Origin: Cyanobium sp. CH-040
GTDB taxonomy: Bacteria; Cyanobacteriota; Cyanobacteriia; PCC-6307; Cyanobiaceae
NCBI RefSeq assembly: GCF_024346135.1
Contig: NZ_JAGQCJ010000013.1
Span: forward strand, 18,226 to 82,225
Length of the DNA: 64,000 nt
Direction: 5' to 3'
Shown here: in pieces, positions 28,127-37,706 of the stretch
How positions within the stretch are numbered: position 1 is the first letter of the stretch
How the letters are laid out: every line of letters begins with the position of its first letter
Position numbers and translations under genes: made by a program
Notes under the pieces: model-generated
Database searches by the model: none
What the model was told of the DNA's origin: nothing
What the model saw: only the letters and a program-made list of their open reading frames with translations

Positions 28127-29425
28127 ATGCGGGCCGGCAGCGAACCACGGCGCAGGCTCTCCGGGGCGGCGCCCCTCCAGGGCTTGATCCTGGCCCTGCT
28201 GCTGCTGGTGCTGCTGCTGCCGGCGGGCTGCACCCGCAGCAGCCAGGCGGGTGCATCGAAGGCGGCCGGCGCCCCGTCCTCCGCCCGTCCGGCAGGACGG
28301 CTGCAGGAGGTGGCGCCCCCCCCGGCCGTGCAGCAGCTGGCGGCGGTGCTGTCGGAGCACCGTCCCCGGGTGACCATCGCCGCTCCCCGGGACGGCAGTC
28401 TGCTGCCGCCGGGGGAGTGGATCCTGGAGATCACAGGCAGCGACTGGCCTCTGGCGGACGCCGGTGGGCTGGGGCTGGGAGCCCACATCGCGGTGCAGGT
28501 GGACGAGGCTGCGCCTGTGCGCCTGACGAAAGCACAACCGGACTCGGATGGCTTCCGGCTGAGTGTGCCCATGGCGGAGCTGGCGCCGGGCAGCCATCGG
28601 ATCACGGTGTATGCAGCCCGCCCCTGGGGGGAAACGGTCAAGCGCCCGGGGGCCTCCGCCCAGATCCGCGTGCACCGTGCAGCCATCAACCCCCTGGGAC
28701 TGCCGGCTGCGGGCAGCGCTCAGCTGATCGCCGCCAGTCCGGCGGAGCTGAGCACCGCCGAGCCGGTGCTGCTGGACTGGCTGCTCAGGGATGCCCCGCT
28801 TCAGGGTCTGCGCGAGGGCGACCGGCGCTGGAGGGTGCGAGTGACCATCAACGGGGACAGCGTGCTGATCGACCAGAACACGCCGCTGTGGCTGAAGGGA
28901 TGGCGCAGCGGCAGCAACAGTGTGCTGCTGGAGCTCGTGGATGAGCGCGGCGACCCCATCAATCCGCCCTTCAACAGCCTCGTGCGCGAGGTGAACCTGG
29001 GGGGGGGAGGTCCCCGGCCCCGCTGGCTGGGGGGCCCGCTCAGCGAAACGGAGCTGGCGGCCCTGCTGGGCGAGGTCCAGCGTGCACCCCCCGCCGGCCC
29101 CGCGGCGGAATCGGCAGCGGCACCGGCCGATCCTTCGGGCGATGCAGCCGACGGCGGCATTGAGGCTGCAGGGCCGCCGCCGGCCGCGGCAAGCGCCGAT
29201 GGGCCGGTGCAGGCCGGAGAGGAGACCGGCGATCCCGAGGCTGGCGTGGAACCACCTCTGGATGGGGCCGCATCCTCCGATCTAGCCGTGTCTGCGCAAC
29301 CCGGAGGTCCGGCAGCCGAGCCGGAAGCACCGGAAGCCCCCCTCAGGGCGGACCAGCCGGATCCCGCCGCAGAAGCGGGCACAGGAGCTGCGAGCCCACA
29401 GACTCAGGAGCCCCCGGAGGCATGA
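28127..29425 (+). CDS. Lipoprotein with long Ala/Pro/Glu-rich C-terminal tail, function unknown
   Basis: 432 residues from the ATG at 28127, preceded by GGAGAGACGAGGG. The signal peptide has a hydrophobic core (LILALLLLVLLLPAGC) with a lipobox LPAGC at about residue 35. Residues about 80-310 form a folded region with two Ig-like segments (PRVTIAAPRDGSLLPPGEW; PLWLKGWRSGSNSVLLELVD). The last 120 residues are a disordered Ala/Pro/Glu tail. It overlaps the cbiG-cobJ start by 4 bases (ATGA), so it is in that operon. Family not recognised with confidence. Confidence 0.7.
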   Translation: MRAGSEPRRRLSGAAPLQGLILALLLLVLLLPAGCTRSSQAGASKAAGAPSSARPAGRLQEVAPPPAVQQLAAVLSEHRPRVTIAAPRDGSLLPPGEWILEITGSDWPLADAGGLGLGAHIAVQVDEAAPVRLTKAQPDSDGFRLSVPMAELAPGSHRITVYAARPWGETVKRPGASAQIRVHRAAINPLGLPAAGSAQLIAASPAELSTAEPVLLDWLLRDAPLQGLREGDRRWRVRVTINGDSVLIDQNTPLWLKGWRSGSNSVLLELVDERGDPINPPFNSLVREVNLGGGGPRPRWLGGPLSETELAALLGEVQRAPPAGPAAESAAAPADPSGDAADGGIEAAGPPPAAASADGPVQAGEETGDPEAGVEPPLDGAASSDLAVSAQPGGPAAEPEAPEAPLRADQPDPAAEAGTGAASPQTQEPPEA

Positions 29426-31233
29426 ACCGCCAGGGAGTGTGGGGACTGAGCTTCAGTCCCGGTGGTGAAGCTCTGCTGGAGCCCCTGCGCCAGGCCGGCC
29501 TGATCGATCAACCCCTCCTGCTCAGCGGCGAGCCCCGCCTCTCCGCCAGCATGGCCGAACACTGGAGCCAGGCCCGGGGCTTCGTGGTGGTGGGCGCCTG
29601 CGGGCTGGTGGTGCGGCTGGTGGCGCCGCTGCTGGCGAGCAAGCAGGAGGATCCGGCCGTGGTGGTGCTCGATCCCCAGGGGCGCTACGCCATCCCCCTG
29701 CTGGGCGGGCATCAGGGAGGTGCCGAGCGGCTCGCTCAGCTGGTGGCGGCCGTGCTCGGCGCTGGCGTGGTGAGCACCGGCAGCAGCAGTGGCCGGATGC
29801 ACCTGCCGCTGGACAGCTTCGGCCGCGACTGGGGCTGGCGGCGGGCTGGCGCCACTGACGCCTGGAGCGCCCTGATGAAGCAGGCCGCCCAGCCGGAGGC
29901 GGGGCTGCGGGTGTCGCAGGACGCCGGCTGCCGCCTCTGGCAGCGGCTGGAGGCATCACGCCAGCTCACTCCCATCGAAGCGCTCCAGCCGGAGGAACCG
30001 CCGCCGGCTGATCTGGCCATCACCATCCAGCAGGGTCCGGGCTGCCGCTGGCATCCTCCCAGCCTCTGGCTGGGGCTGGGCTGTGAGCGTCACACCTCCC
30101 TGGCGCTGCTGGAGCGGCTGGTGGATGGACGGCTGAGGGACCTGAACCTGGCTCCCCAGGCCGTGGCCGGGGTGGCCAGCATCGACCGCAAGGCGGATGA
30201 ACCGGCCCTGCTGGCGCTGGCGAGCCGGCGCGGCTGGCCGCTGCGCTGGTTCCCCGCCGCTGAGCTGGCCGCCGTGGCCGTGCCCAACCCCTCGGCGGTG
30301 GTGGCGGCCGAGATGGGCACCGCCAGCGTGGCCGAAGCCTCGGCCCTGCTGGCCGCAGGACCGGCGGCCCGCCTGCTCGCGGGCAAGCAAGTGGAGCGGG
30401 CAATGAGCGGCGAGCAGGGAGCCGCCACCCTCGCCATCGCCCTGGCCGGGGAACAGTGGCTGCCCAAGCAGGGGCAGCTGCATCTGGTGGGCAGCGGCCC
30501 GGGGCGCCTGGACCTGCTCACCCCCGATGCCCGTCGCGCCCTGGCCGGCGCCACGGTGTGGGTGGGCTACGGCCTCTACCTCGACCTGCTGGAACCCCTG
30601 CGCCGCCCCGACCAGCTGCGCTGGGACGGCCGGCTCACAGAGGAGGAGGCCCGCTGCGGCCTGGCCCTGGACCTGGCCAGCCAGGGACTGAACGTGGCGC
30701 TGGTGTCCTCCGGCGACAGCGGCATCTACGCCATGGCCGGGCTGGCGCTGGACCTGTGGCTGCGGCGGCCCGCCGACGGACGCCCCGCTTTCACGGTGCA
30801 TCCCGGCCTCTCGGCGCTGCAGCTGGCCGCGGCCCGGGTCGGGGCGCCGCTGATGCATGACTTCTGCACCGTGAGCCTGAGCGACCGCCTCACCCCCTGG
30901 GGGGTGATCGAGCGGCGGCTGCGGGCGGCGGCGGCCGGCGATTTCGTGGTGGCCCTCTACAACCCCCGGTCCCGGGATCGCCACTGGCAGCTGGAGCGGG
31001 CCCGCGAACTCCTGCTGGCAGAGCGCCCCAGCTCCACACCGGTGGTGGTCGCCCGCCAGCTGGGCCGCCCCCAGGAACAGGTGACGGTGCACACCCTGGA
31101 CACGCTGCCGGTGGAGGAGGTGGACATGCTCACGCTGGTGCTGGTGGGCAACAGCACCAGCCGCAGCAGCGGCGGCTGGGTGGTGACGCCCCGGGGGTAT
31201 CCGGGGGCGGAGATCACCGACAAGTCGGGATGA
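29422..31233 (+). CDS. cobJ: CbiG-CobJ (CbiH) fusion: cobalt-precorrin-5A hydrolase / precorrin-3B C17-methyltransferase
   Basis: 603 residues. The N-terminal half (to about 345) is Cbi[26 protein letters not shown] and the C-terminal CbiG piece [11 protein letters not shown] with [16 protein letters not shown]. From about 352 the SAM methyltransferase CobJ/CbiH begins: [39 protein letters not shown]. The two steps are the ring contraction methylation and the following lactone opening in corrin synthesis. The fused form occurs in other cyanobacteria. Its last codons overlap tRNA-Pro on the opposite strand. No cobalamin riboswitch is visible, as the start lies inside the upstream gene. Confidence 0.92.
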   Translation: MNRQGVWGLSFSPGGEALLEPLRQAGLIDQPLLLSGEPRLSASMAEHWSQARGFVVVGACGLVVRLVAPLLASKQEDPAVVVLDPQGRYAIPLLGGHQGGAERLAQLVAAVLGAGVVSTGSSSGRMHLPLDSFGRDWGWRRAGATDAWSALMKQAAQPEAGLRVSQDAGCRLWQRLEASRQLTPIEALQPEEPPPADLAITIQQGPGCRWHPPSLWLGLGCERHTSLALLERLVDGRLRDLNLAPQAVAGVASIDRKADEPALLALASRRGWPLRWFPAAELAAVAVPNPSAVVAAEMGTASVAEASALLAAGPAARLLAGKQVERAMSGEQGAATLAIALAGEQWLPKQGQLHLVGSGPGRLDLLTPDARRALAGATVWVGYGLYLDLLEPLRRPDQLRWDGRLTEEEARCGLALDLASQGLNVALVSSGDSGIYAMAGLALDLWLRRPADGRPAFTVHPGLSALQLAAARVGAPLMHDFCTVSLSDRLTPWGVIERRLRAAAAGDFVVALYNPRSRDRHWQLERARELLLAERPSSTPVVVARQLGRPQEQVTVHTLDTLPVEEVDMLTLVLVGNSTSRSSGGWVVTPRGYPGAEITDKSG

Positions 31234-31298
31234 CAGGATTCGAACCTGCGGCCCCTTCGTCCCGAACGAAGTGCGCTACCAAGCTGCGCTACATCCCG
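31225..31298 (-). tRNA. tRNA-Pro (anticodon CGG)
   Basis: Read on the minus strand: CGGGATG acceptor, D-arm AGCGCAGCTTGGTAGCGC, anticodon stem CTTCG/CGAAG around TTCGGGA with anticodon CGG, T-arm with GGTTCGAATCC, 3' strand CATCCCG and discriminator A. CCA is not encoded. Its 3' end overlaps the 3' end of the convergent cbiG-cobJ reading frame by 9 bases. Confidence 0.96.
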
Positions 31299-31396
31299 AT
31301 GGCCCGACTGTAGGTGATGATGCTTCGGCCCGCTGCCTCCGGGCGTTTCTAGAGTCCTGGGCCGTCCCAACCGGCCCGAGCGGGGTCGTCGCCGCC

Positions 31397-32266
31397 TTGC
31401 TGAAACCCGACTGGCTGCGCGTCAAGGCCCCGCAGCGCGAACGCATCGGCGCCGTGGCGGACCTGCTGGTGGACCTGAAGCTCAACACGGTGTGCCAGGA
31501 GGCCAGCTGCCCGAACATCGGCGAATGCTTCGCCGGCGGCACCGCCACCTTCCTGATCATGGGGCCGGGCTGCACCCGCGCCTGCCCCTACTGCGACATC
31601 GACTTCGACAAGAGCGTGCGCAGCCTCGATCCCACCGAGCCCGAGCGGCTGGGGGAAGCGGTGCAACGGCTTGGACTCAGCCATGTGGTGATCACCGCGG
31701 TGAACCGCGACGACCTGGGCGACGGCGGCGCCAGCCAGTTCGTCGCCTGCATCGAACAGGTGCGCCGGCGATCCCCGCACACCACGATCGAGCTGCTGAT
31801 TCCGGACTTCTGCGGCAACTGGGATGCCCTGGCCGCGGTGATGGAGGCAGCCCCCCATGTGCTCAACCACAACATCGAAACGGTGCCGAGGCTCTACAAG
31901 CGGGCCCGGCCCCAGGCGATCTACGGGCGTTCGTTGGAGCTGCTGCGGCGGGTGCGCGAGGGCTGGCCCCGCGCCTACACCAAATCGGGCCTGATGGTGG
32001 GGCTGGGGGAGTGCGACGCGGAAGTGCGGTCGGTGATGGCCGACCTGCGGCGTCACGCCGTGGACATCGTCACCATCGGCCAGTACCTCTCACCCGGTCC
32101 GAAGCACCTACCGGTGGATCGCTTCGTGACGCCGGAGCAGTTCGAGGCTTACCGCCGGCACGGCGAGCAGGAGCTGGGGTTTCTGCAGGTGGTGAGCTCT
32201 CCGTTGACGCGGAGCAGCTACCACGCCGGTGAGGTGCGGCGGCTGATGCTTCAAGAACCCAGGTGA
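31397..32266 (+). CDS. lipA: Lipoyl synthase (TTG start)
   Basis: 289 residues if translation starts at the TTG at 31397 ([15 protein letters not shown]), the N-terminus normal for cyanobacterial LipA; no ATG or GTG gives a comparable start. Auxiliary cluster ligands are C33, C38 and C44 ([12 protein letters not shown]) and the radical SAM cluster ligands C59, C63 and C66 (CTRACPYC). It inserts two sulfurs into octanoyl-protein domains. The end RSSYHAGE is also conserved. It is the last GC-rich gene before the AT-richer island. Confidence 0.93.
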   Translation: MLKPDWLRVKAPQRERIGAVADLLVDLKLNTVCQEASCPNIGECFAGGTATFLIMGPGCTRACPYCDIDFDKSVRSLDPTEPERLGEAVQRLGLSHVVITAVNRDDLGDGGASQFVACIEQVRRRSPHTTIELLIPDFCGNWDALAAVMEAAPHVLNHNIETVPRLYKRARPQAIYGRSLELLRRVREGWPRAYTKSGLMVGLGECDAEVRSVMADLRRHAVDIVTIGQYLSPGPKHLPVDRFVTPEQFEAYRRHGEQELGFLQVVSSPLTRSSYHAGEVRRLMLQEPR

Positions 32267-32323
32267 ACGCCGCCACCAGATCGAGGGACACACAGAAAAC
32301 ACACAACGAGAGGGGTATTGAAC

Positions 32324-33346
32324 GTGAAAGTGTGCTTGCACATAGGGCCACATAAAACCGGCACAAGCGCAGTTCAGAATGTTCTATCAACTCAAAGCTT
32401 TGCGGCGTTTCACTATCCCCAGATTGGCCGGTGGCCCGACGGCTCTCATCACAACTTGATATTCAGCCTGGTTCCAGAACTCGGCAGGGAGGACGCCGAG
32501 CCCTTGCCAGAGCAATCCATCGCCAATCAGCTGAGATCAGAAGTGGCAGCGGCAGGCAAGAAGCAGTTAGTCATCAGCAGCGAGTACCTCAGCCTCGGAG
32601 ACTCCTGCAGCAAGTTGCTGGATTGGCTGACCGCCCACGAATTCAGCGACCCAGGGGACTCAACTGCCCTGGTCGTGGTTAGAGATCCGATTCTGAGGGC
32701 ATCGTCACTATACAACCAGAGAGTAAAGGATCCACTGGTAGGCGAAACTCGAAGTCCCGACGACTTCCTTCACCAGGAAGCCAAGAAACAATGCTACTCC
32801 AGCATTATTCAAAACCTAATGCGCCATCACATTTCAACGCAGATCATTGCTTATGAACCGTCAAGCTCTCTGGTTGAGCGTGTTCTGCTTGCTGCTGGCG
32901 CGACCACTGATGAAATACCAGAGACAAGCCAGCGGAGAAATGTTTCGCTGGCGAAGCATGTATTAGTAGCCATGCTTGCCGTCAATCGAGTGGTCCCCGA
33001 GATTCAACGCAGACGCATGTATTTTGCTGCCATCAGCAAGGCTCGGCCAGCATTCCAGCCAGCCAACAACATCTTTTCGTCACAAGCGACCGCATGGGCG
33101 CTCAGTGTATTTCAAAGAGACTTGGCGATACCAAGCCTCACGGCAGGCATGAAAAGCGGAGCGAGCCAATCTGAAAAAGTAAGCCAACACAACAAAACCG
33201 AACCGGACGAGGACTTCCTTTTATTGACTGAAGGCGAAAGAATGCTCATCGAGAACGCCGTCAGAACTTCCGGCCTGGACTGGAAGAATGTATCTAAAGA
33301 GATTGACGTTCTCGCAGGAATCTCAAGGAACAGAAATCAGTTATGA
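32324..33346 (+). CDS. Sulfotransferase-like protein (PAPS-type)
   Basis: 340 residues from the GTG at 32324; GAGAGGGG at 32308-32315 fits this start better than the TTG at 32318. The 5'-phosphosulfate loop is HIGPHKTGTSA near residues 6-16, and the 3'-phosphate element is VVVRDPILRASSLYNQ near 118-133. This is the layout of bacterial sulfotransferases acting on carbohydrates or lipids. Base composition is clearly AT-richer than its neighbours, and it is convergent with a second sulfotransferase-like gene 14 bases away. The acceptor is unknown. Confidence 0.75.
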   Translation: MKVCLHIGPHKTGTSAVQNVLSTQSFAAFHYPQIGRWPDGSHHNLIFSLVPELGREDAEPLPEQSIANQLRSEVAAAGKKQLVISSEYLSLGDSCSKLLDWLTAHEFSDPGDSTALVVVRDPILRASSLYNQRVKDPLVGETRSPDDFLHQEAKKQCYSSIIQNLMRHHISTQIIAYEPSSSLVERVLLAAGATTDEIPETSQRRNVSLAKHVLVAMLAVNRVVPEIQRRRMYFAAISKARPAFQPANNIFSSQATAWALSVFQRDLAIPSLTAGMKSGASQSEKVSQHNKTEPDEDFLLLTEGERMLIENAVRTSGLDWKNVSKEIDVLAGISRNRNQL

Positions 33347-33359
33347 ACCAGTTCGCACA

Positions 33360-34217
33360 TCAATCTAAATAGACCCAACGTGCTGGCGGCTGCACGCTGA
33401 TCGAATTCACGAGATCGCAGTCAGAAGAAAGTCTGAGGCATCGCTCCCTAAAGCTATTGAGCTTCCCCTCAAAGTCGGGGATCTCCACAATTTGCCGATC
33501 AAGAGATTGACAAGCCCTGATCCAAAGAGATTGGTCCAGCTCAAGCATGTTCAGAATCCAACTGGGCATTGAGTCAAGAGAAACGTCATCAGCCACAACT
33601 GCGGAGTCAGACGCCAATGCACCAGGAGATCTTGTGTTGAGGGGAGCGGCGTAGGAAAGATCAGACGGAAGGCCTAGGGCCTGGAAGTGATGCTCAAGCG
33701 CGACCAAGGACTCATCAAATCGCTCGACAACGCCTACAAACAAGTCGACTCGATCCATATCAATGAGATCGGGCCGCAACTGCCAACCCTGACGAAATTG
33801 GAAACCCTGAAGACCCTGCGGTGATAGATGACGACTTTGAAAGTTTGCCAATATGCCTTTATATTGAGACTCCATGTAATGACGAAAGGAAGTCTCCTGG
33901 GGCAGCTTATGCTGAACATCGCGGACAAAACGAAAGGCAGACTGATAGCGATCCCATGGCTTGCGAACAAACGAAACCTTGAGGGCAGCCAGCTCGCCGG
34001 GAGGAGGGCAGTCAATCAAATGGGATGTAAGAGCCCGGTAAGGCTGAAGATCAAGGCTCTGCTCGACTCTTTGCCAACTCAGCCTGGCACTTGAGTTGCT
34101 TGACTCAACATACAAAACCTGAGATGAAAAGATTTTCTCAAGGATCCAACTGAACGTGGTGCCGGCGCACTTAAATGTATGCAGATGCAGAACCTTCAGC
34201 GGCAGATCCTTGATCAT
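33360..34217 (-). CDS. Sulfotransferase family 2-like protein
   Basis: 285 residues from the ATG at 34217 (MIKDLPLKVLHLHTFKCAGTT); a TTG at 34235 is an alternative. HLHTFKCAGTTFSWIL is the 5'-phosphosulfate loop and VSFVRKPWDRYQSAF the 3'-phosphate element. These match the Sulfotransfer_2 family, which sulfates glycans; the enzyme differs from its neighbour in overall sequence. It overlaps the upstream glycosyltransferase by 47 bases, so both are probably one transcription unit. Confidence 0.75.
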   Translation of the reverse strand: MIKDLPLKVLHLHTFKCAGTTFSWILEKIFSSQVLYVESSNSSARLSWQRVEQSLDLQPYRALTSHLIDCPPPGELAALKVSFVRKPWDRYQSAFRFVRDVQHKLPQETSFRHYMESQYKGILANFQSRHLSPQGLQGFQFRQGWQLRPDLIDMDRVDLFVGVVERFDESLVALEHHFQALGLPSDLSYAAPLNTRSPGALASDSAVVADDVSLDSMPSWILNMLELDQSLWIRACQSLDRQIVEIPDFEGKLNSFRERCLRLSSDCDLVNSISVQPPARWVYLD

Positions 34218-37200
34218 CGCCAACGAAAATCTCAACCTTTTCTAGAATCTTGCACATCTGGCGACGAGCCTTGGAGTAGGAAAAACAAGTCTTCGCAAAC
34301 TCACGGGAATTTGCCGACAATTTGTTCCAAAGAGTTTCCTCCTCGATCAAGGCCGTGATAGCGGCACGCCATTCGTCAGGGCTGCGCGCAATCAGGCAGT
34401 CAAAACCATCGCGAAGGCCTATGCCCTCGGCAGCGCAAGGAGAAAGCACAGTGGGAATACCAAACGCCAATGCGTTAATGACCTTACCCTTGACCCCGGC
34501 GCCGCTTAACAGTGGCGCAACGAAAACGGCATGCTGAGTATAGACTGTAGAAACATCTTCAACATATCCATGGGCAAGAATATGCCCTGAGGAGAGCTCT
34601 TTAATGTGTTGCGGCATTCTGGAACCATAAAGGTGCAGCATATACTGGCCACCTTGATTCTGCTCTAGGAGTGGCATCACGGAATGGCAGAACCATTGTA
34701 TACCCTCTACATTGGGGTGATGAAGATAGCTGCCAACAAATGACATCCCGTTTCGTCCACGACGATGGGGGATATCGCGGGGAAAGCGCACGAACCAGGG
34801 GCAAATAGCCGATTCAGCTTGGCAGTTTGTACTAGAATCAATTGCTGCCAGTTCCTCAGAAGAATAAGATAAGACAAGATCCGACTGCTTCATCATTTCT
34901 ACTTCCCTATCTTTTACGATCATGGCCTGATCAAATGCCTCTGGCGAACGCTGGGATGAAGCAGAACGAAGAAGCCTGAGATAATGCAAATCCGCGAGAT
35001 TTAGAATTATTTTTGCACTGGGGTTGGAGCGTCGAATGAAATGGTTCACCGCTTGAGCAACGTCATACCGATTGACATAGAACAAGTCAAATTCGGCAGC
35101 ACGCTCCAGCAGAAAAGTTTCCAGTGAGAGATAAAATGGCGCTGTTATGACTTCAACTCCCTGCCTCTCAAGGCGGTCAACATAAACTCCGAAGTGCGCC
35201 AGGTTAGCGGGCAAGAATGTTACTTTTGCCCCAAAAGACTGGAGGAGCTGAATTTCGTTAACGGCAGCAAAAGAGCCAGCATCCTTATCAGGCATACTGA
35301 CTTTATCGTCGACAAATAAAACACGAAAGGAAATATTCCTATCCTTCACCAAATCCGGCTGTTCACCTTCGGCACCAAGCTGCTTGAAGGCAAGCGACCA
35401 TTTACGTTTAAACTTAGGGCGGTTGACTTCTTGAAAAGCCTTAAAACCATCAGAAATATCAGTTCCACTCGTTGCCCCCTCGTAATGAAAAACAGTTGCC
35501 GAGGGAATGTACCAAGTGGTGTAGCCTGAGGCTCGGACTTTAAAGGAAAGATCTGTATCCTCAAAATACATCGGCTCTAGATAGCTGCTCAATCCGCCGA
35601 CTTGATCCCAGGCTTCCCGAGAAATCATCAAAGCAGCACCAGAAAGATAGTCAGCCTGACGTGCATAGCGAAAGCGTGGATCGTGGGGGCTTTCGCCACG
35701 CCCATAGTTCCAAGGATTACCACTATTCCAAACAATTCCACCAGCATCCTGTAAGATTCCTGAAGGGTAGAGAAGCTTCGCTCCGCAGACTCCCACCCTA
35801 GGAAAACGTCGGAATCCTTCCAGAAGTTGATCGAGCCAAGATACCGTAACCTCTGTGTCATTGTTTAGAAGCACCAAGTAATCTCCTTGGGCAACCCGAG
35901 CACCTGCATGACAGGCCTTGATAAATCGCTGTGGGGTCTCATTGCGAAGGACTTTTATCCCCTTGAAGACGGAGACAGCGTTAGTTGTTTCATCATCAGA
36001 CCCGTCATCTACAAGGATCACTTCGTAAGGAACGTGGCTCCAAGCAAGTGCAATAGATGCGAGGCAACAATAGGTATGGGCAAATTGATTATGGCAAGGG
36101 ATAATGATCGAGACAAGAGGTTTCAGGCTTGTTGGAATCTCGATTGGTTCATAGGTGCTACGGCCAACTGGACCCTGATCGAGAATTGCAATAAGTCGTG
36201 CCAGATCTGTTCTGTCTGGTGTGTGCTTGCTATCCGACTCTAACCATCGACACAACGCCCTAAATCGATAGGATTGAGCAGCCGAAAGGTGGTCGGGATA
36301 GGGTGGAGAAACATTGTTCTGCAGAACTGGCAGATTTGTTAACACCTCTGGAGTTTTCAGCCACACCTGACAGCAGCTGAGAGAACCGGAAAGGTCCTGA
36401 AAGTCAAGCAGGGTATAGCGACCAGATAGAAACTGACTGGGAATCGAAATCCACTGATCGCGTTTACCAAAGAAGCTCACCCGCTTAGCCGGTACTCCAT
36501 TGATCCGCAGCAAAAATTGGGAACCAACCGGAGCTCTACATTTGATTGAATGGCCGTGATCTTCAATCAGCCTCAGCTTGGTTCTTGCGATCAACTGGTC
36601 AATAACTGGATGAGCACCAGGATGGGACAAGACCCTTAGTCTGATTGCTGAATATCTCACGGGAACAGGCAGAGGAGCCTTTAGCCAGATGTCCTCAGAG
36701 AGAACAAATGATGACGCTCCCTCAACATGCAATAAACTCTGAGCTGCCGCGCGATCCCGTCGACCAAGGCGCTGCACGAACTGGGGGGAAGATAAAATAA
36801 TCAGTGGACCTGGGCCTTCCTCGTCTCCTGTGAATGATACATACACAACTTCAACCGTAACCACCATCAGTTGGTCCCGGTTTAGCGGCCGTGAAACCTT
36901 ATGTTCGATCAGCTGAAAGTCTGACAGGGATTGGCCACCACGATAAGCCGAATTACTATCATAAACAGACTGAGAGAGCACTTCGCCGTCGGCAGATGCA
37001 ATCGAAACGCGAACTGTCGCCTCGCAGTTCTGAAATCCTGCATACAACACAATCGCCGAGCGATTGCCCACGATTCGAGCCGAGAATGACCAGTCAGAGA
37101 TGACGGGAACTGCCAGCCGGGAACCCCTTTCTTTAATTTGGACAACGCAGTATTTTTCACCACTGACGACAATCTCTGTCCAGTCCGAACAGGTAGTTTC

Positions 37201-37452
37201 ATAGTCAGCATTGACAACTGGCTGATCGAAAGCAAGATCGAGCTGATGATCAACAAAATTCAGCCTAGGGCGAGCGCACGGCTCAAATCCTTGAATCGTG
37301 TCATCAACCTCAAGCAGCCAATCATGGCTGGGCTCAGAAGCCAGGACAAGATAGACATTGCCATCTTGAAGGTAGGCCGCCTTGAAATCCGGAGTGCTTG
37401 AGGCCCTCTCATCGACAACTTCAGATGATTGATGAAAATGTGGTGAGAGCAC
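34171..37452 (-). CDS. Large two-domain glycosyltransferase (GT2 + GT4) with a long N-terminal extension
   Basis: 1093 residues from a GTG at 37452. Residues about 1-440 are beta-rich with no family I recognise. A GT2 domain follows: VSIIIPCHNQFAHTYCC at about 450, VDDGSDDETT, LNNDTEV (metal site) and ISREAWDQVGGLSSYLEPMYFEDTDL. A GT4-like domain runs from about 735 (RVLFVDDK) to the end, with SFVGSYLHHPNVEGIQWF and LLSGAGVKGKVINALAFGIPTV. Such fusions build rhamnan, O-antigen or other surface glycans. Low GC relative to the window suggests acquisition. Confidence 0.85.
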   Translation of the reverse strand: MLSPHFHQSSEVVDERASSTPDFKAAYLQDGNVYLVLASEPSHDWLLEVDDTIQGFEPCARPRLNFVDHQLDLAFDQPVVNADYETTCSDWTEIVVSGEKYCVVQIKERGSRLAVPVISDWSFSARIVGNRSAIVLYAGFQNCEATVRVSIASADGEVLSQSVYDSNSAYRGGQSLSDFQLIEHKVSRPLNRDQLMVVTVEVVYVSFTGDEEGPGPLIILSSPQFVQRLGRRDRAAAQSLLHVEGASSFVLSEDIWLKAPLPVPVRYSAIRLRVLSHPGAHPVIDQLIARTKLRLIEDHGHSIKCRAPVGSQFLLRINGVPAKRVSFFGKRDQWISIPSQFLSGRYTLLDFQDLSGSLSCCQVWLKTPEVLTNLPVLQNNVSPPYPDHLSAAQSYRFRALCRWLESDSKHTPDRTDLARLIAILDQGPVGRSTYEPIEIPTSLKPLVSIIIPCHNQFAHTYCCLASIALAWSHVPYEVILVDDGSDDETTNAVSVFKGIKVLRNETPQRFIKACHAGARVAQGDYLVLLNNDTEVTVSWLDQLLEGFRRFPRVGVCGAKLLYPSGILQDAGGIVWNSGNPWNYGRGESPHDPRFRYARQADYLSGAALMISREAWDQVGGLSSYLEPMYFEDTDLSFKVRASGYTTWYIPSATVFHYEGATSGTDISDGFKAFQEVNRPKFKRKWSLAFKQLGAEGEQPDLVKDRNISFRVLFVDDKVSMPDKDAGSFAAVNEIQLLQSFGAKVTFLPANLAHFGVYVDRLERQGVEVITAPFYLSLETFLLERAAEFDLFYVNRYDVAQAVNHFIRRSNPSAKIILNLADLHYLRLLRSASSQRSPEAFDQAMIVKDREVEMMKQSDLVLSYSSEELAAIDSSTNCQAESAICPWFVRFPRDIPHRRGRNGMSFVGSYLHHPNVEGIQWFCHSVMPLLEQNQGGQYMLHLYGSRMPQHIKELSSGHILAHGYVEDVSTVYTQHAVFVAPLLSGAGVKGKVINALAFGIPTVLSPCAAEGIGLRDGFDCLIARSPDEWRAAITALIEEETLWNKLSANSREFAKTCFSYSKARRQMCKILEKVEIFVGDDQGSAAEGSASAYI

Positions 37453-37706
37453 TGCGTTCTAAGCTGAGGATTAACTGAAGATCAGGGATATCCGCTGACA
37501 GCCCGATCTATTCAGCAGACTGTCGAAACACACCAACAAGGCCAGCCAACAGGCAAGGCTCGCACCAGCATAAGCAGACCAGGATTTTGGCCGAAGGTCT
37601 CGTGCCTGAAGTGAATGGGCAGAGGCAGCCTCCCCTGGGATCGACGCACCAGCGACTCTGTTATGACCTGAATGAGTCCTGAGGAGAGATGGCAAGCGCT
37701 CCGGAG
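37453..37706 (-). other. Spacer between glutamate synthase and the glycosyltransferase
   Basis: 254 bases without a convincing gene. Base composition changes here from AT-richer (left) to GC-rich (right), so it contains the right edge of the island. The promoter of the glycosyltransferase should lie here; I see no clear -35/-10 pair and no hairpin with a T-tract for gltB. Confidence 0.4.

Noticed and set aside
29300..29425. Cobalamin riboswitch before cbiG-cobJ
   Set aside because: The gene starts inside the upstream lipoprotein gene and no conserved B12-box-like segment was seen.
31225..37600. tRNA-Pro as attachment site for the AT-richer island
   Set aside because: GC-rich lipA lies between the tRNA and the island, no integrase is present, and no repeat of the tRNA 3' end was seen at the right edge.
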